A stretch of 64,000 bases of DNA from Kudoa neothunni (lineage: Eukaryota > Cnidaria), in assembly GCA_964304625.1 (NCBI GenBank), contig OZ199838.1:3782001-3846000 (forward strand), read 5' to 3'. Numbering within the stretch: the stretch's first letter is position 1; the number at the start of each line of letters is the position of its first letter. A program made the position numbers and the translations under genes. The notes under the pieces are model-generated. The model saw only the letters and a list, made by a program, of their open reading frames with translations, was not told the origin of the DNA and did no database searches. Shown here piece by piece: positions 53,541-64,000 of the stretch.

Positions 53541-54794
53541 TCAATGCTGGGCATAGTCCGGCGCACGGATGAGTTGGAGACTGAACAAATTCGTGGGCAT
53601 GTACGCGTTTTCTACAATCTGATAACACGAAAACAGTGATTTTCTTCCATAAACAAATTTAAAAATCATTTTTTGATAAATATTGTAGATTTTTATATGT
53701 TAATTTTACGTATTTTAGTCATCCAGTTTGATATTTTACCTACGATTGCATCCTGCCTATGATTATCGTATCTACTAGTGATGAAGGTATGGTCTAATAC
53801 GCGCTTAAAACAAAATACAATGGGTTATGTGGTTCATAATTTGTTCTTCATCACAATGGGATTACGAACCACCCGTTGTCTACTGTATAATTCACAAAAA
53901 TTGCAAAGTTAACTATATTTATGGTTGTAATTAAGAATTACAATTTTGTCAGGCATAAAATTCATAGTCTATTTATTTGATCATAGTAGAAAGTTGCGTA
54001 AATGTTAATAAGGTGTTCATTTGTCGAGTTTCCAACTTTTTTTATAATTTCTTTATTAGCCACCTTTTGGAGATAGGTATATAATTTCATGAATTACTGT
54101 ATATGACGCTAGAAAATATCTAACAAACGGTGATTATTGTATCATTATTTTAAATTTCTAGCACCAAATCAACTAAACTCCACCAGATTAAAAATTAGAG
54201 CTAATCAATTTAATTTATAAGTTTAAATGATTCAGAATTTTAAATTATTAGAAGTATACGAATCAAATTAATCTTGAAACATGTATTTTAAACGATTCGT
54301 ACGTTTTACATTAATAATCTTGCTATATTAGAGTGTCGACTTTCACTTTTGTTTCAGTTGAGATAAATAAAAACGTTAAAGGAATTAAAGGATCACATTT
54401 GATTTAGGCTTCCCATTAAAATTTCCTTTTTTAATGATTAATAATTGATACGTCAGTGTTTGTACCGCCCTTTATAATCAGGTATCGCTGTTTTCGACGT
54501 TTATTTGTAAAACTACAATGCGCAGAAATTTGAGAAAACAAGCATCAAAATCAAGATATGCTAAATTAAATAGTTAATTTGCCATTAAAATATAATATTG
54601 ACAACATGCGAGAACGATCTGGCGACAGTTTCGCCCTATCCATGGTCAACACATGCTTTAATTTTGAAAAGTTACGTTCAACTGCGATCGAAGACAGTGG
54701 AATTGACGTCAAATCTAAAGTAACTTATGAAAGTATGGGCTACTTTCTAGTATACTCTCTCTCGACGTTTATTTCAAAATTTTCTCCTTGGTCG

Positions 54795-56250
54795 TCACAT
54801 TAAGGAAGTTATACATTCACTATTGAGTCCATCAAGGTCGTTGCTTCCAACATAAGAAGAAATTAGTTCGAAATTAACAGCTTTAAAATTAAGACTGCAT
54901 AGATCAAGACCACCCATCGTTTTTAAGAAATCAGGGGAAGCGGAACAACCTCCAGTCTGCTTTGTCACTATTATTGATAGTTCCAAGATCAAAGAATCAA
55001 TGAATTGCGCCATTTTCTCCAAGATCTTTTGTCGACAACCAAAAGGAAACATTGAAATAATATTTTCATAATTACTTAATCTTTCTTCCTTAGGAATATT
55101 ATATTTATTGTTTATACAATTGTAAAGATATGTAAGTCCAAAGGAATTATCAGATTCAATTAAGGATGAAAATTTGTATAATGGATCAGGGGAAAATATT
55201 ATAAATTGTATACAAATAGACAATTCGTTGAAAGATTATTCGGAGAGTTCAACGTGTTCAATAAATTTGGAGAGGATTTCGTGTCCATATTCCAGAAAAA
55301 ATTCTCTTATTGCTTGGAAATAATATCTACAACAAAAAACACCTGTAAAAGCTGTAACACCTAATGTTGAGCATTCTTGGAATTTCTTTACGATATTCGA
55401 TTTTTTGTTTATCCAAATAATGCAAAAAGCTGGTTTTTACTTAGTAATGCAGAAAAGTTCATACAGGAATGTTTGACATGATGGAATACAGTATCTATTG
55501 ATTTTTCACGGTCAAATGGATAAGGTGTGAAAAACACAGTATCCTAATAATTTTATGATACATGATAGATATACTTCTGTAACATTTCTTCATATATGAT
55601 GCAGAATCAGCTACAATTGCCATTAATTGTTTTCACATAATTTCATAATTATTTAGGGTTTCCGATACTTCATTGACAATTATAATGGCATTGTACTCGC
55701 AGAAAATTTTCAAATTAAGCAAAAGTACTCTCCTCATTGATGTCTCATTGTCGTAAAAACAAGCCAAAATATTTAGAAAGAGCTTATTTCTAAAATCTGG
55801 CGATTCATCGATAATAAGATAAAATCGCTTATTTTTTAGCAAGAATTTCACACATTCATTATTTTGTTGAAATAAAAATGGCAGTTGCTTTTCAACCAAG
55901 GCTCGACTATTAGGTAATGATCTGGAAGGCACACAGTATTTAGCCAAAAACTTGCGCAACGTACTTTTTTTATCAATGGAAGACCATCATATACAACCAT
56001 GGAAACCAAATCTATTTCGATATCAGTGTAATTCTTGTCTCTGAAAAGGAGATTAAGAGCTGGTTGGGAATTTTCATGAGATAATTTTGTAGATATATGT
56101 TTTTTTTGAGTTGACGTATTCTACAACTTTATTTTCTTGCATGGGTAGTTTTATTTTGCCATATTTGCAAACAAGATTTTCGCCTATGATTTCCAAATCA
56201 TAGATGTATTCAATCAAAAAGCTGTCAATTGATCTTCGTTTTCTTCTCAT
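54795..56250 (-). pseudogene. hAT-family (CGGBP1-like) transposase, frameshifted
   Basis: Starts at an ATG near 56250 with MRRKRRSIDSFLIEYIYDLE and a short Cys-containing segment (VCKYGKIKL) where a BED-like zinc domain is expected. The piece 55633-55959 carries LRKFLAKYC..SRSLPNSRAL and FYLIIDESPDFRNK, the usual block with the first catalytic Asp. Next are IVADSASYMKKCY and a CFSHLIHL block matching the hAT 'CxxHxLNL' region (about 55510-55620). The last piece (54795-55223) has no clear dimerisation motif. Several stops and frameshifts occur between 55230 and 55630 and near 55970-56100. Total coding length, about 485 codons, fits this hAT subgroup. Confidence 0.7.
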
Positions 56251-56493
56251 TTAAATTTAAACTTCCTAGCGAAAAAGGCGAAAGAATCCGCCCATAAAAA
56301 AACGTCGAAAATTTTTCAAAAATTTGACGGAAATCGATTCTAATTGAAAACGGCAATGCCTATTAGTAATATTACAGTACTAGGTAGGTTAAGTCCACAA
56401 AGTATACTACTTAAGGGTTAGCGACCACTCATCGTTAAGTCCACTGCCAATGATTTCCCCATTTCTGTCTTTTGATACAGTAGGCAATCGATT

Positions 56494-57480
56494 TTGCATA
56501 CTTTTATCATCTTTTCTTTATTTGTGAACTTTTTTAATTCAAATTATATCATGATATTCCAATATCGAATCTTTACTTTTACAGACACTTTCAGAGTAGA
56601 CAAGAAACAACAAGTTAAAAAGTACGAAAAATCGATTGTCTACTGTAATATTTTTAACGATGAAGATAACTCCATCCATTATCTCATCGCTGTTGTTATA
56701 TTTAAAGCACCAAAGAGTTGTAATGAGTGTTATCGTACCAACCATTCTATACGTCGAAAAAATTGGCGATGCTGTTCGAAATTGTGTGAAAAAGAAACCT
56801 CTATTTTTGATTCGACATTTTTCAGTAATATGAAAATTAAACTACATGATTTTTTGGAATTATCATATTACTGGTTGGTGGGCACAATTACCGGACATTC
56901 GTCTCAAACAATAACTAACTATTGTCATTATCTTCGCCAGATGGTAGCGGATAGTTTAGACTTTGAAGGTATAGTTATTTGAGGAGAAAACATAGTTGTA
57001 GAGATCGATGAGTCCAAATTCGGAAAGGTGAAGCATAACAGAGGGAACGGCGTTTATGTAGCCTGGGTTCTTGGGGGTGTAGAAAGGACACCCGAACGAA
57101 AGATGTTTTTGGTGGAGGTTCCTGACAGAACCCCCGAGGCTCTTATCCAAAAAATCAAAACTTACGTCCATTCTGGGTCTATTATCATAACTTATTGATT
57201 CAAAAGTTACGGAACATTACACAATTTCTACACTCACCTCACTGTGAATCACAGTATAGAATGTGTGGATAGTACCACAGGAGCTCATACAAACACCGTT
57301 GAAGTTACCTGGGTTGCTATCAAATATAAAATATCACAAAGAAACAGGACTTCTTCGGTTAATGAAGATGGTTCTGTCAGTATGGATAGTATCAACGAGT
57401 TTCTCAGTTAACTTCGATGAAGAAGGGAAAACAATCACGATTTACGAGATGACTTTATATTCTCATTAAAAAATTTTAAA
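56494..57480 (+). mobile_element. Merlin/ISXO2-like transposase remnant 2, nested in hAT
   Basis: Plus-strand ISXO2-like DDE transposase. The N-terminal zinc-ribbon region has CNECYRTNHSIRRKNWRCCS (about 56719-56778). A helical region with YYWLVGTITGHSSQTITNYC follows. The first catalytic block is EIDESKFGKVKHNRG with WVLGGVERTPERKMFLVEVP (57002-57121). Then comes HLTVNHSIECVD and GAHTNTVEVTW (57235-57312), which keeps the Glu. At the second Asp position, where the family has 'ISDxWKxY', the sequence shows a stop and no Asp (about 57196), so it is inactive. At least two further breaks occur near 56980 and 57220. Terminal repeats were not identified. It belongs to a different Merlin lineage from the copy at 44 kb. 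Confidence 0.8.
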
Positions 57481-57749
57481 TTTACTATAAATTAGATTTG
57501 TATCTGTTGTGTTTTTCGTATTTTTTTATCAATTGCGCTAATCCTATGTTAATTTGAGATTAGGAGGTTTATTTAAAAGTTCAGCCGAATTAAATGATAT
57601 TTTTAATCAATACTCATCTACTAAAGTAATGTATTGTTTGTCTTCAAGTAGTTCACCACAAATTCTCTCCCGCATGCGCGTTCGAATATTATGGAACAGC
57701 TGGGGCCGGATTTGACCCGCGGACCGTACTTTGACGGCCCCTCTACTAA

Positions 57750-59100
57750 ATCACGAGCCTTAACAACAGTAATCCACCCAGTGCTAATTTTCACTTTTTG
57801 AAATATAATAATTTTCGACCAACATCGGTTATTCTATTCGATCTTGAATAATCAGTTCTCTTCCCAAGGGAGTATCAAAATTGATATTTTGGGCGATAAA
57901 TAATCTTGAAGTTAATTATCAATTATTTCAATTTTATAATTTGAAGACACGCAATAGAATTATTTTATTCCGAAAGTTTATATGAACTCTCTGTATTTTA
58001 TGCTATTCAGTTTCACTCAAAATTAGCAATATAACTCCGTGTTTTTTTATTATAACTAATTGGACAATTTATGCAAAATTAACATTATATGCTAGTACGT
58101 CAAAGTAGATAACCAATAATGGCACGATTATTTCCACAAAATAAATTACAATATAGACGGTGAATAACTAATATGTGTATTTGAATAGGAAATTTTAATA
58201 TAATAAATATTATATTTGAATTTGCTGCAAAATAAGTCACTAGGAACATTTTCTAAGGAATCTAATCTATGGAAAATCGTTATATACAGTTGAAAAAGTT
58301 ATTAAAGTGTGTTGTTTTCATCAAAAACAAAATGGTGAATGTTGGCGAATATAGAAACGAAAATCATTTTAACTAATAGATCGTAGACGATCTTTGTAAT
58401 ATGTGTAATGACGTCTCATTTTATGAGTTAAAACTACGATTCCATGTTAAATGTTCAAAAAATCAATATTTGTTGCAAAGAATAAATACATAATTTATTG
58501 GTATCAACAAAAATATACATCATATTCTCATGTAAAAGTATTTGAGGTAAGATTCACCGCTGGTCAATAGATTATATTGTATTATTTCTGTATCAATATA
58601 ATATCATTTGAAAAGTATCTATATGTTGGTCAGCTGTAACTATTGTTGTTGGTGTAATTTGGAGGGTGTTATTTAATTCGATATGTTCAATTCAAAGGAT
58701 TATTTAATTGCTCAATTTTATTGTGAGCACTATGCGTAATAAATAAATAAATAAATTGAATATAATAGCAAGCATAAAATCACACGCAACTATATTATTA
58801 TATCCAACAACTCGATAATGCGCACTCACACCAAATTAACTAAATCCTTGGTGTGCATTATGAAAATGCCCTCATCTGCAAGTAGCTGTTAGTGTAGTTT
58901 TTATAACTCACGAAATATTGTATTGTTAGGGCGCATCAAAAACTCATCAATCAATCAAGTATATCCACTGTCTGCGATATAGATTGTAGAGTGTGGGGAA
59001 ACTCGTTTGTCCATAATAGATCTAATAAAATAAATAGTTATGAGTTTTAATATACAACATTTCCCCCAAACATATACATACGTTTGCTGAATTGTCTTAT
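57750..59100. other. AT-rich upstream region of the RING gene
   Basis: No genes or transposon motifs were recognised. A short (AAAT)n run lies at 58737-58758. A TTATTTTTAG acceptor-like sequence at 59097-59106 precedes the RING ORF, and the frame is open from there, so one or more upstream exons may exist within this stretch. Confidence 0.4.
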
Positions 59101-59133
59101 TTTTAGGACATAGCGGAAGATATAAAAATTGCT

Positions 59134-60828
59134 ATGGCTTCGATGAAAATTTCCACAAATAACATATCAAATAATTCCAGTGAGAGATTGCTGCCAAGTG
59201 CTATAACCAGTTATTCGGTGTGCAATCAAACACTTGTTGCGTTGCCCTCTTCAGACTCAACCATACACGATTACGATAATCAAGTGTTATTTGTGTTGGT
59301 TGATATGTATGAGGATGATTCCAATAAACCAAATTGCACCCAATGTGCTATATGTAAAGATAACTTTTTCATACCTAAAATAACCAAATGTGGCCACATT
59401 TTCTGCTATGCTTGCATTATGGGGTATATGGTAGCATGTGGGTCCACACAACTAGTTAAATGTCCTCTATGTTCGCGATGGATACATGCACCAGAGTTAA
59501 AATCGTTAATATGGAGGAATGTTAAAAGATTAAAAGTTGGCGATAAAATTAAATTCCATCTCTATCGTTATAACGTTGAGACAAACACGGTGGAAAGAAT
59601 GCGCGAGAATTTCGATAAAACAACAAATCGAAGAAAAAATTTTAACAACCAACTACCACCTAAACATACTTTTGAATACCTTTGGAATCATGTGGAGCAT
59701 TGGGGAAATGCTCAACTTTATGTCAACCAAACCGAACACAACCTCATTCTCCCAGACAATAATATTTATTTTGTTGCTAATGACCGACTAAATTTGACAC
59801 TTTTTGATGTGGAAAAATCAGTTCTCATTGATCGAATCAATGATACCACTATAAGTGCTGAAGAAATGATGGCTTATTTGGCTTGCAATGATCATTTCAA
59901 TGATTTCATTGATAGATTAACAAAACAATTTCAAGCATACGCTGAACAACATCAACACCCATCTACAGCCATTAGCAACATCTACAATAAAAACTCTATC
60001 GATACAAGTATCAATGAGATTCGATCATCAGCAAGAATCACCACCACTGTTAATAAAAAAAGTGATGATCCATGCAATGATACCATAGTTGCTGCTATTT
60101 CCATTAAAGATGGTAATACGTTAGAAAAACACAGTGCATCTATCCCTATTATCCCTCTTGTGAAACCGGAATTTATCAAAACACCAAGAGATCTAAAAAA
60201 CAGATCCAGTCTAGTCAACGAAAATGATTATAGATTTATAAAATATTTATTTTTCTACAAAAACGAAATCTACTTTAACACCTATATGTCCAATATCAAC
60301 TGCCATCAGATTGCCAATTATCTGTTGAATAATAAGCGTATTTTTGATGACCAACTACATCTTCCGATCAAGGTTGAAGGTGTGTTATTTCAAGTAGAAA
60401 ATTATGAACCAGAAGTATTGCTACTATTATCATCTTTGTGATGTGGTGTTTTGAATTTTTTAATGTGTTTGTAATAGAGCGCCCAACTAGCAGATTTCAC
60501 GTGGAAATATTGCAGTTCGATGGTGAAATTTTTAGGGTTCTGCAGTGTACAACTGACACATCCTTTTCAGCTTGAGATGCCACCTATTGGCGTCCTTCAA
60601 TACAAATATTCCATCAAAAATCCGCGTGCGAATTACGCTGCCTCAAGTACCACCTCTTCTGTTACAGGCGATGCTGATTTACAAAACTCGCTTGAAAATT
60701 TTAACTTAAATCTCACCAGGAATAGCACAGCTCCTGTTCAATATTTATCAACATCCATTAACAACACTACACACAATGCATATAGTGAAGTGTATCCAGA
60801 TTTCCAATGTAAACCCAACCTAAATTAA
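59134..60828 (+). CDS. RNF10: RNF10-like RING finger protein (probable E3 ubiquitin ligase)
   Basis: Exons: 59134-60437, 60480-60522, 60571-60828. The frame continues across the 42- and 48-nt introns to give about 534 residues. A C3HC4 RING lies at about residues 71-117 (CAIC..C-GH-IFC-YAC..CPLC). It is followed by LKSLIWRNVKRLKVGDKIKF, matching the RNF10 segment 'LKSV...YVVGDxIxMxLM'. A C-terminal block YLFFYKNEIYF..MSNINC corresponds to 'YYFYQAEDGQxxFLHPVNVRC'. The start at 59134 is the first ATG, but the open frame extends back to a splice acceptor at 59106, so upstream exons are possible; human RNF10 has about 200 more residues before the RING. It is diverged and shorter than the vertebrate protein. 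The splice after 60437 is inferred; without it the ORF ends at 60441. Confidence 0.75.
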
Positions 60829-61880
60829 TTTCAATGTGATTTACTAAGTTGAATTTTTAGCTTACTACTATGATTATTTTGGTAATAAAAACGATGACTT
60901 TCCTTCGTTTGATTAACAATTTCATTTTTTATTGTTTTTTGTAGTAAATTTTAGTTCATTGGTTTTGTTGGCTCAATGTTATTTGATTTTAAAAGTTTAT
61001 TCCGCTTATTTTTGATTGCTATTATAGCTAAATTATAGTGTAGTTAGTGGGCGATTTTCCCAACTTTGTATGTGGCGTAATTTTTTCGTTTGTTTGATTT
61101 ATGAGAAATATTTGATTATTTGATTAAATTCAATTTAATTATGCTCTAACTTTACAAATTTTAATCGGGTAACTTAATAAAATATTTAGTGTATTTATTA
61201 ATAAAATTTTATCTAAATACATTTATTTTTATTTGATATATTTTCAGAAATATTTCTTGTCCTTTATATCTTATGAGAACCAATCCAAGTTTTTTTGCTT
61301 TTTACCTTTCTTCTCCTACAGCAACTTTATTTAACTTTAATTTTATAGACTATCTGTCTTATAATTAGTATACGTTATTGCAGTATTTCAAAACGTGGGG
61401 CGCGGAAAATCCAGAGTACTGACGTGACAAGGATAATGGTGAGATAATTTGGCAATATGACGTACTTTGACGTCAATATTGCGATTTTCGATATCTCTTA
61501 TTTTTTTGTAGCGATTAACACCATTAAAAATAAAAAAGCAATGACTAATTATATAAAAATGAATAGTAATATTTAACGTGCCCTTCATCCGAAGAGAATC
61601 AGAATGCTTTGAATCTCAGTTTTGCCTCATTTAGAATCGTATATCCCCTTTTTGGATTAAAGCTAATATGACGTCGATTAATTTTGTATCTAAATTATTT
61701 ATTTTCCGTTTATTAACCCCGTATACACGAATGTCTTTACTAATGAAGGTTGGATTATCACAAGTTTCATTTGACGCTGTTTTTGACGGAACGAAGAACT
61801 TAAGATGTTAATTTTTAAGGTCCATCGATAAATTTAGTTAGATCTAATTGCAAAAATTTTAATTTTAAGGAGCAAAGAAG
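60829..61880. other. 3' flank of the RING gene, intergenic
   Basis: AT-rich. An imperfect hairpin GCAATATGACGT / ACGTCAATATTGC lies at about 61452-61483. No gene was recognised. Confidence 0.35.
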
Positions 61881-61882
61881 TA

Positions 61883-61960
61883 TTCAGTGCAACCTCGGAC
61901 TTCGACCGTAATCCGTTCTAGAAATGTGTTCGAACTCTGAATCAATTTTTCCCAGGTAAA
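61883..61960 (+). repeat. pogo/Tigger-like transposon terminus
   Basis: ATTCAGTGCAACCTCGGACTTCGACC, followed by CGTAATCCGTTCTAGAA and GTTCGAACTCTGAAT, is the familiar form of pogo-type MITE ends (CAGTxxAACCTCGxxxxTCGAxC). No matching inverted end was found in the next 2 kb, so it may be a solo end or the partner has decayed. Confidence 0.4.
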
Positions 61961-62089
61961 ACAATGAAAATTAATTTAACCCGTACCTCTCATCAAATAA
62001 ATTACTATTTTTATTCTTATTTATCAAAAAATAAGCATGCCTTATGATTATAAAATATAACAAATAAATGCTAAATGTAATAATAAAAA

Positions 62090-62195
62090 TGCAGTATACG
62101 ATGTAACACAGACTCCGAATAGGAATTCGAACCTGTTATTAGCATTAAAAGGCGGTGGTGCCATACCGCTCTTTCCTTGACCGTTCATATGATTG
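62090..62195 (-). repeat. tRNA-derived SINE-like fragment
   Basis: On the minus strand GGTCAAGGAAAGAGCGGTATGG (A-box-like) is followed about 35 nt later by ACAGGTTCGAATTCC (B box). The spacing suits a Pol III promoter, but the arms do not fold as a tRNA: the T stem does not pair. It is similar in layout to 42400-42500. Confidence 0.4.
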
Positions 62196-62199
62196 GTAG

Positions 62200-64000
62200 A
62201 TTACAACCCTTATAATCCACATGTTATAATATATGAACATAAAATTTTGATACGAGCGTTATTTTAGCGGATATTCTCATCCGTTGCAATAGCCACTGCC
62301 TTAATAAAAAGGTCGCCACGTGTTAGACACATTCCAACAATATATTAATTCACAGTCTAACAGATTAGAGCGTATGCACTAGAAAATCTAATTGAGGCCT
62401 GTAGTACACTACTCCAGTTAATTCAGTCGGAGTTGAATACTAGGCTAGTCAGCAGAATTTTGATAAATTACTCCAGTTTATACTTATGCTGAAACAATCT
62501 ATAGATTTTATATAGGAAATATTTGTTTACGTACGTGTATTGACCATAACACTACCCATTATTTATTAAAGCAGGTTTTGTGTATCAATTACACATATGA
62601 AAGAATAGTGAGATTATACCACTTTAATAGCTCCCGAATGCTGTATGTGACGCTAATGCTACACGAATCCGCAGTGAGAATAACGCGAGGTGGAATTATA
62701 CCGTGCCGAAGAGAATGATCAGTCGAGTTGTTTTGCTAAGTTTTTTGAACAAATAGAATTATTGTATTCATATTTTTGAAAAATATTTTACTTACCAAAC
62801 TGAAATAAACCCTCACCCAATAGATAGGCAATTTGGTTAGTCATCTTCGGATTCATCAAATTGAGTTATACAATTTATGCATCACCCCAACAACAATATT
62901 ATGATCAAATTAGTCACAACAAATACAGTATATACGATATAAACGACATTAATCCTATAAATTCTCTCAACATTCGCATAGCCTGTCGCTGATAGTGTAC
63001 GTGATAATCACTACGTAGGATAGTCGTATCAAATGATGGATTCTGGCAAGGAGGAGAATCTACACTGAACTGCATGTCGACGCAAACATTCAATTCAAAC
63101 ATAATACAGCATGTATTCGATTATTCGCCAGGGAATAAACTAAAACGTTGTTTAGGAATATTTTCCCATGGAATCCCCACGAGGTTAATCATAGTTCAGC
63201 ACGCTATTTTAACGATTATTCTATCTCGAGGTAGTAAGGTAATTTGACCAGTTGCCATTATGTGTGTGAATCTATTTAGGTGGAGTTTTATGGTTGGTAC
63301 TGCGGAATGAGTGTGCAGTAAGGATATTATTAACGCTATTACGAACCGTAGATCGTTGATTTTCTCGTCAGGTAAACCCTGATATAGAGCTTACATTGCA
63401 CCGATGAGAGTGATAACTACTTGAAGTGCCTGGGCTCACCCATACGTGTACAACATGCAGTGGTTAGGAATAATTGATTGGTGTTGGTAAAAATCAATTA
63501 TTGATCTTGCATTCATCGATTGCAATTATAAAAACTTTTCTTGAGGTATATTTTCATATTTATTGTGATCGATCGAAGCAAGATTCTTATCAAATCTATC
63601 AGCCTTTATATTAAAAATTGAAATAAAACTTGTTATTAACTATAATTTCGTTATAATAATTATTTGCTTCATCAAATTAGGAATATTTTTTCCCTAAAAA
63701 CAATTAAATATTTTATGAATCCTAAAATTAAACAAATAAAATAAAGCAATGCGCTAGATTATATAAAAACCTTATTAATTTCAATTATTTTAATGAAAAC
63801 GCTTGTTATTAAAGAATAATCATTTTTAATTTAGTTATAAGAATGAATATGTTCATAAATTATTTTTACTGTGTTTAATCTCAATTAATCATCGTTATAA
63901 TTGATTTCGTTTTACATTAATGTCTATTATACAAAAATTAGGTATAAAATCGAGATAAAAAACGTGGAAAAATAACGAATTATACATGATACCATAATAC
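62200..64000. other. Right-hand intergenic DNA
   Basis: No gene was recognised. It contains a copy of a short dispersed repeat (62278-62304, see findings) and a perfect 11-bp hairpin AATAATTGATT/AATCAATTATT (63469-63502). Confidence 0.4.

Larger units (their letters stand above)
53542..57745 (-). mobile_element. hAT transposon with a Merlin element nested inside
   Basis: The left end (53542 on) reads CAATGCTGGGCATAGTCCGG. Read on the minus strand, the right end from 57745 reads TAGAGGGGCCGTCAAAGTACGG then TCCGCGGG. Both resemble the animal hAT end CAGTGCTGGGCAAAGTACGGCCCGCGG, in inverted orientation. A minus-strand hAT transposase lies between them (54795-56250), and the second Merlin lies between the transposase start and the right end. 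No clear 8-bp target duplication remains, so pairing of the two ends is an inference from their similarity and position. Confidence 0.6.

Noticed and set aside
59982-60218. 78-codon minus-strand frame
   Set aside because: Antisense shadow within the first exon of the RING gene.
62090-62195. Genuine tRNA gene at 62.1 kb
   Set aside because: The B box is good but the T stem and acceptor do not pair, so at most it is a SINE-like fragment.
1-64000. LTR retrotransposons, virus-derived genes, CRISPR arrays or prokaryotic operons
   Set aside because: Nothing with gag/pol order, long direct repeats, capsid-like genes, regular spaced repeats or Shine-Dalgarno-led gene clusters was recognised. Spliced genes and the mobile-element families show that this is animal nuclear DNA.

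Overview
The window is AT-rich metazoan nuclear DNA: a few intron-bearing host genes sit in a large mass of decayed transposons. The host genes are DNA topoisomerase I (49.1-52.4 kb), ribosomal protein L18 (41.2-41.9 kb) and an RNF10-like RING protein (59.1-60.8 kb). All are on the plus strand and have very small introns, mostly 42-77 nt. RPL18 and the RING protein are quite diverged from vertebrate homologues. Tiny introns, AT-richness and fast-evolving housekeeping genes would suit a fast-evolving, possibly parasitic invertebrate, but the lineage is not decidable from this window.

The centrepiece is 6.9-21.4 kb. An intact tRNA-Trp(CCA) gene (minus strand, 21354-21426) is followed on its 3' side by a head-to-tail array of an RLE-type (R2/NeSL-like) non-LTR retrotransposon. 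The copy next to the tRNA has an uninterrupted 1797-codon ORF: a long Asn/Ser-rich N-terminal part, reverse transcriptase, CCHC knuckle and PD-D/E-XK-like endonuclease. Copy 2 carries a 2-nt deletion and an assembly gap. Copy 3 survives only as a 5' part joined to a much older relative, which holds a MULE/FLYWCH element. Each junction between copies consists of the element 3' end joined to exactly nucleotides 40-73 of tRNA-Trp, then the same 5' leader. The simplest reading is that the element cuts the tRNA gene in the 3' strand of the anticodon stem and rebuilds a complete tRNA gene upstream of itself at each insertion. Older copies would then be pushed downstream, each marked by a tRNA half.

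Region by region. 0-6.9 kb: remnants of a pogo/Tigger-type DDE element, a hAT end, a piggyBac and a Tc1/IS630-like element. 21.5-35.5 kb: AT-rich DNA with an unrecognised coding remnant (22.9-23.9 kb), a ZSWIM/MULE-like fragment, a second IS630-like fragment, a second piggyBac and weak hAT-like traces. 35.6-40.6 kb: a decayed autonomous Helitron (Rep plus PIF1-like helicase) with a plausible 3' terminus. 43.0-48.0 kb: a hAT C-terminal fragment, then a Merlin element with about 200-bp terminal inverted repeats that is interrupted by a 1.2-kb pogo-like element with a TA target duplication. 53.5-57.7 kb: a hAT element with a second Merlin inside it. No LTR element, virus-derived gene or CRISPR array was recognised.

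Only the youngest retrotransposon copy and the host genes look intact. All other elements carry stops, frameshifts or nested insertions.
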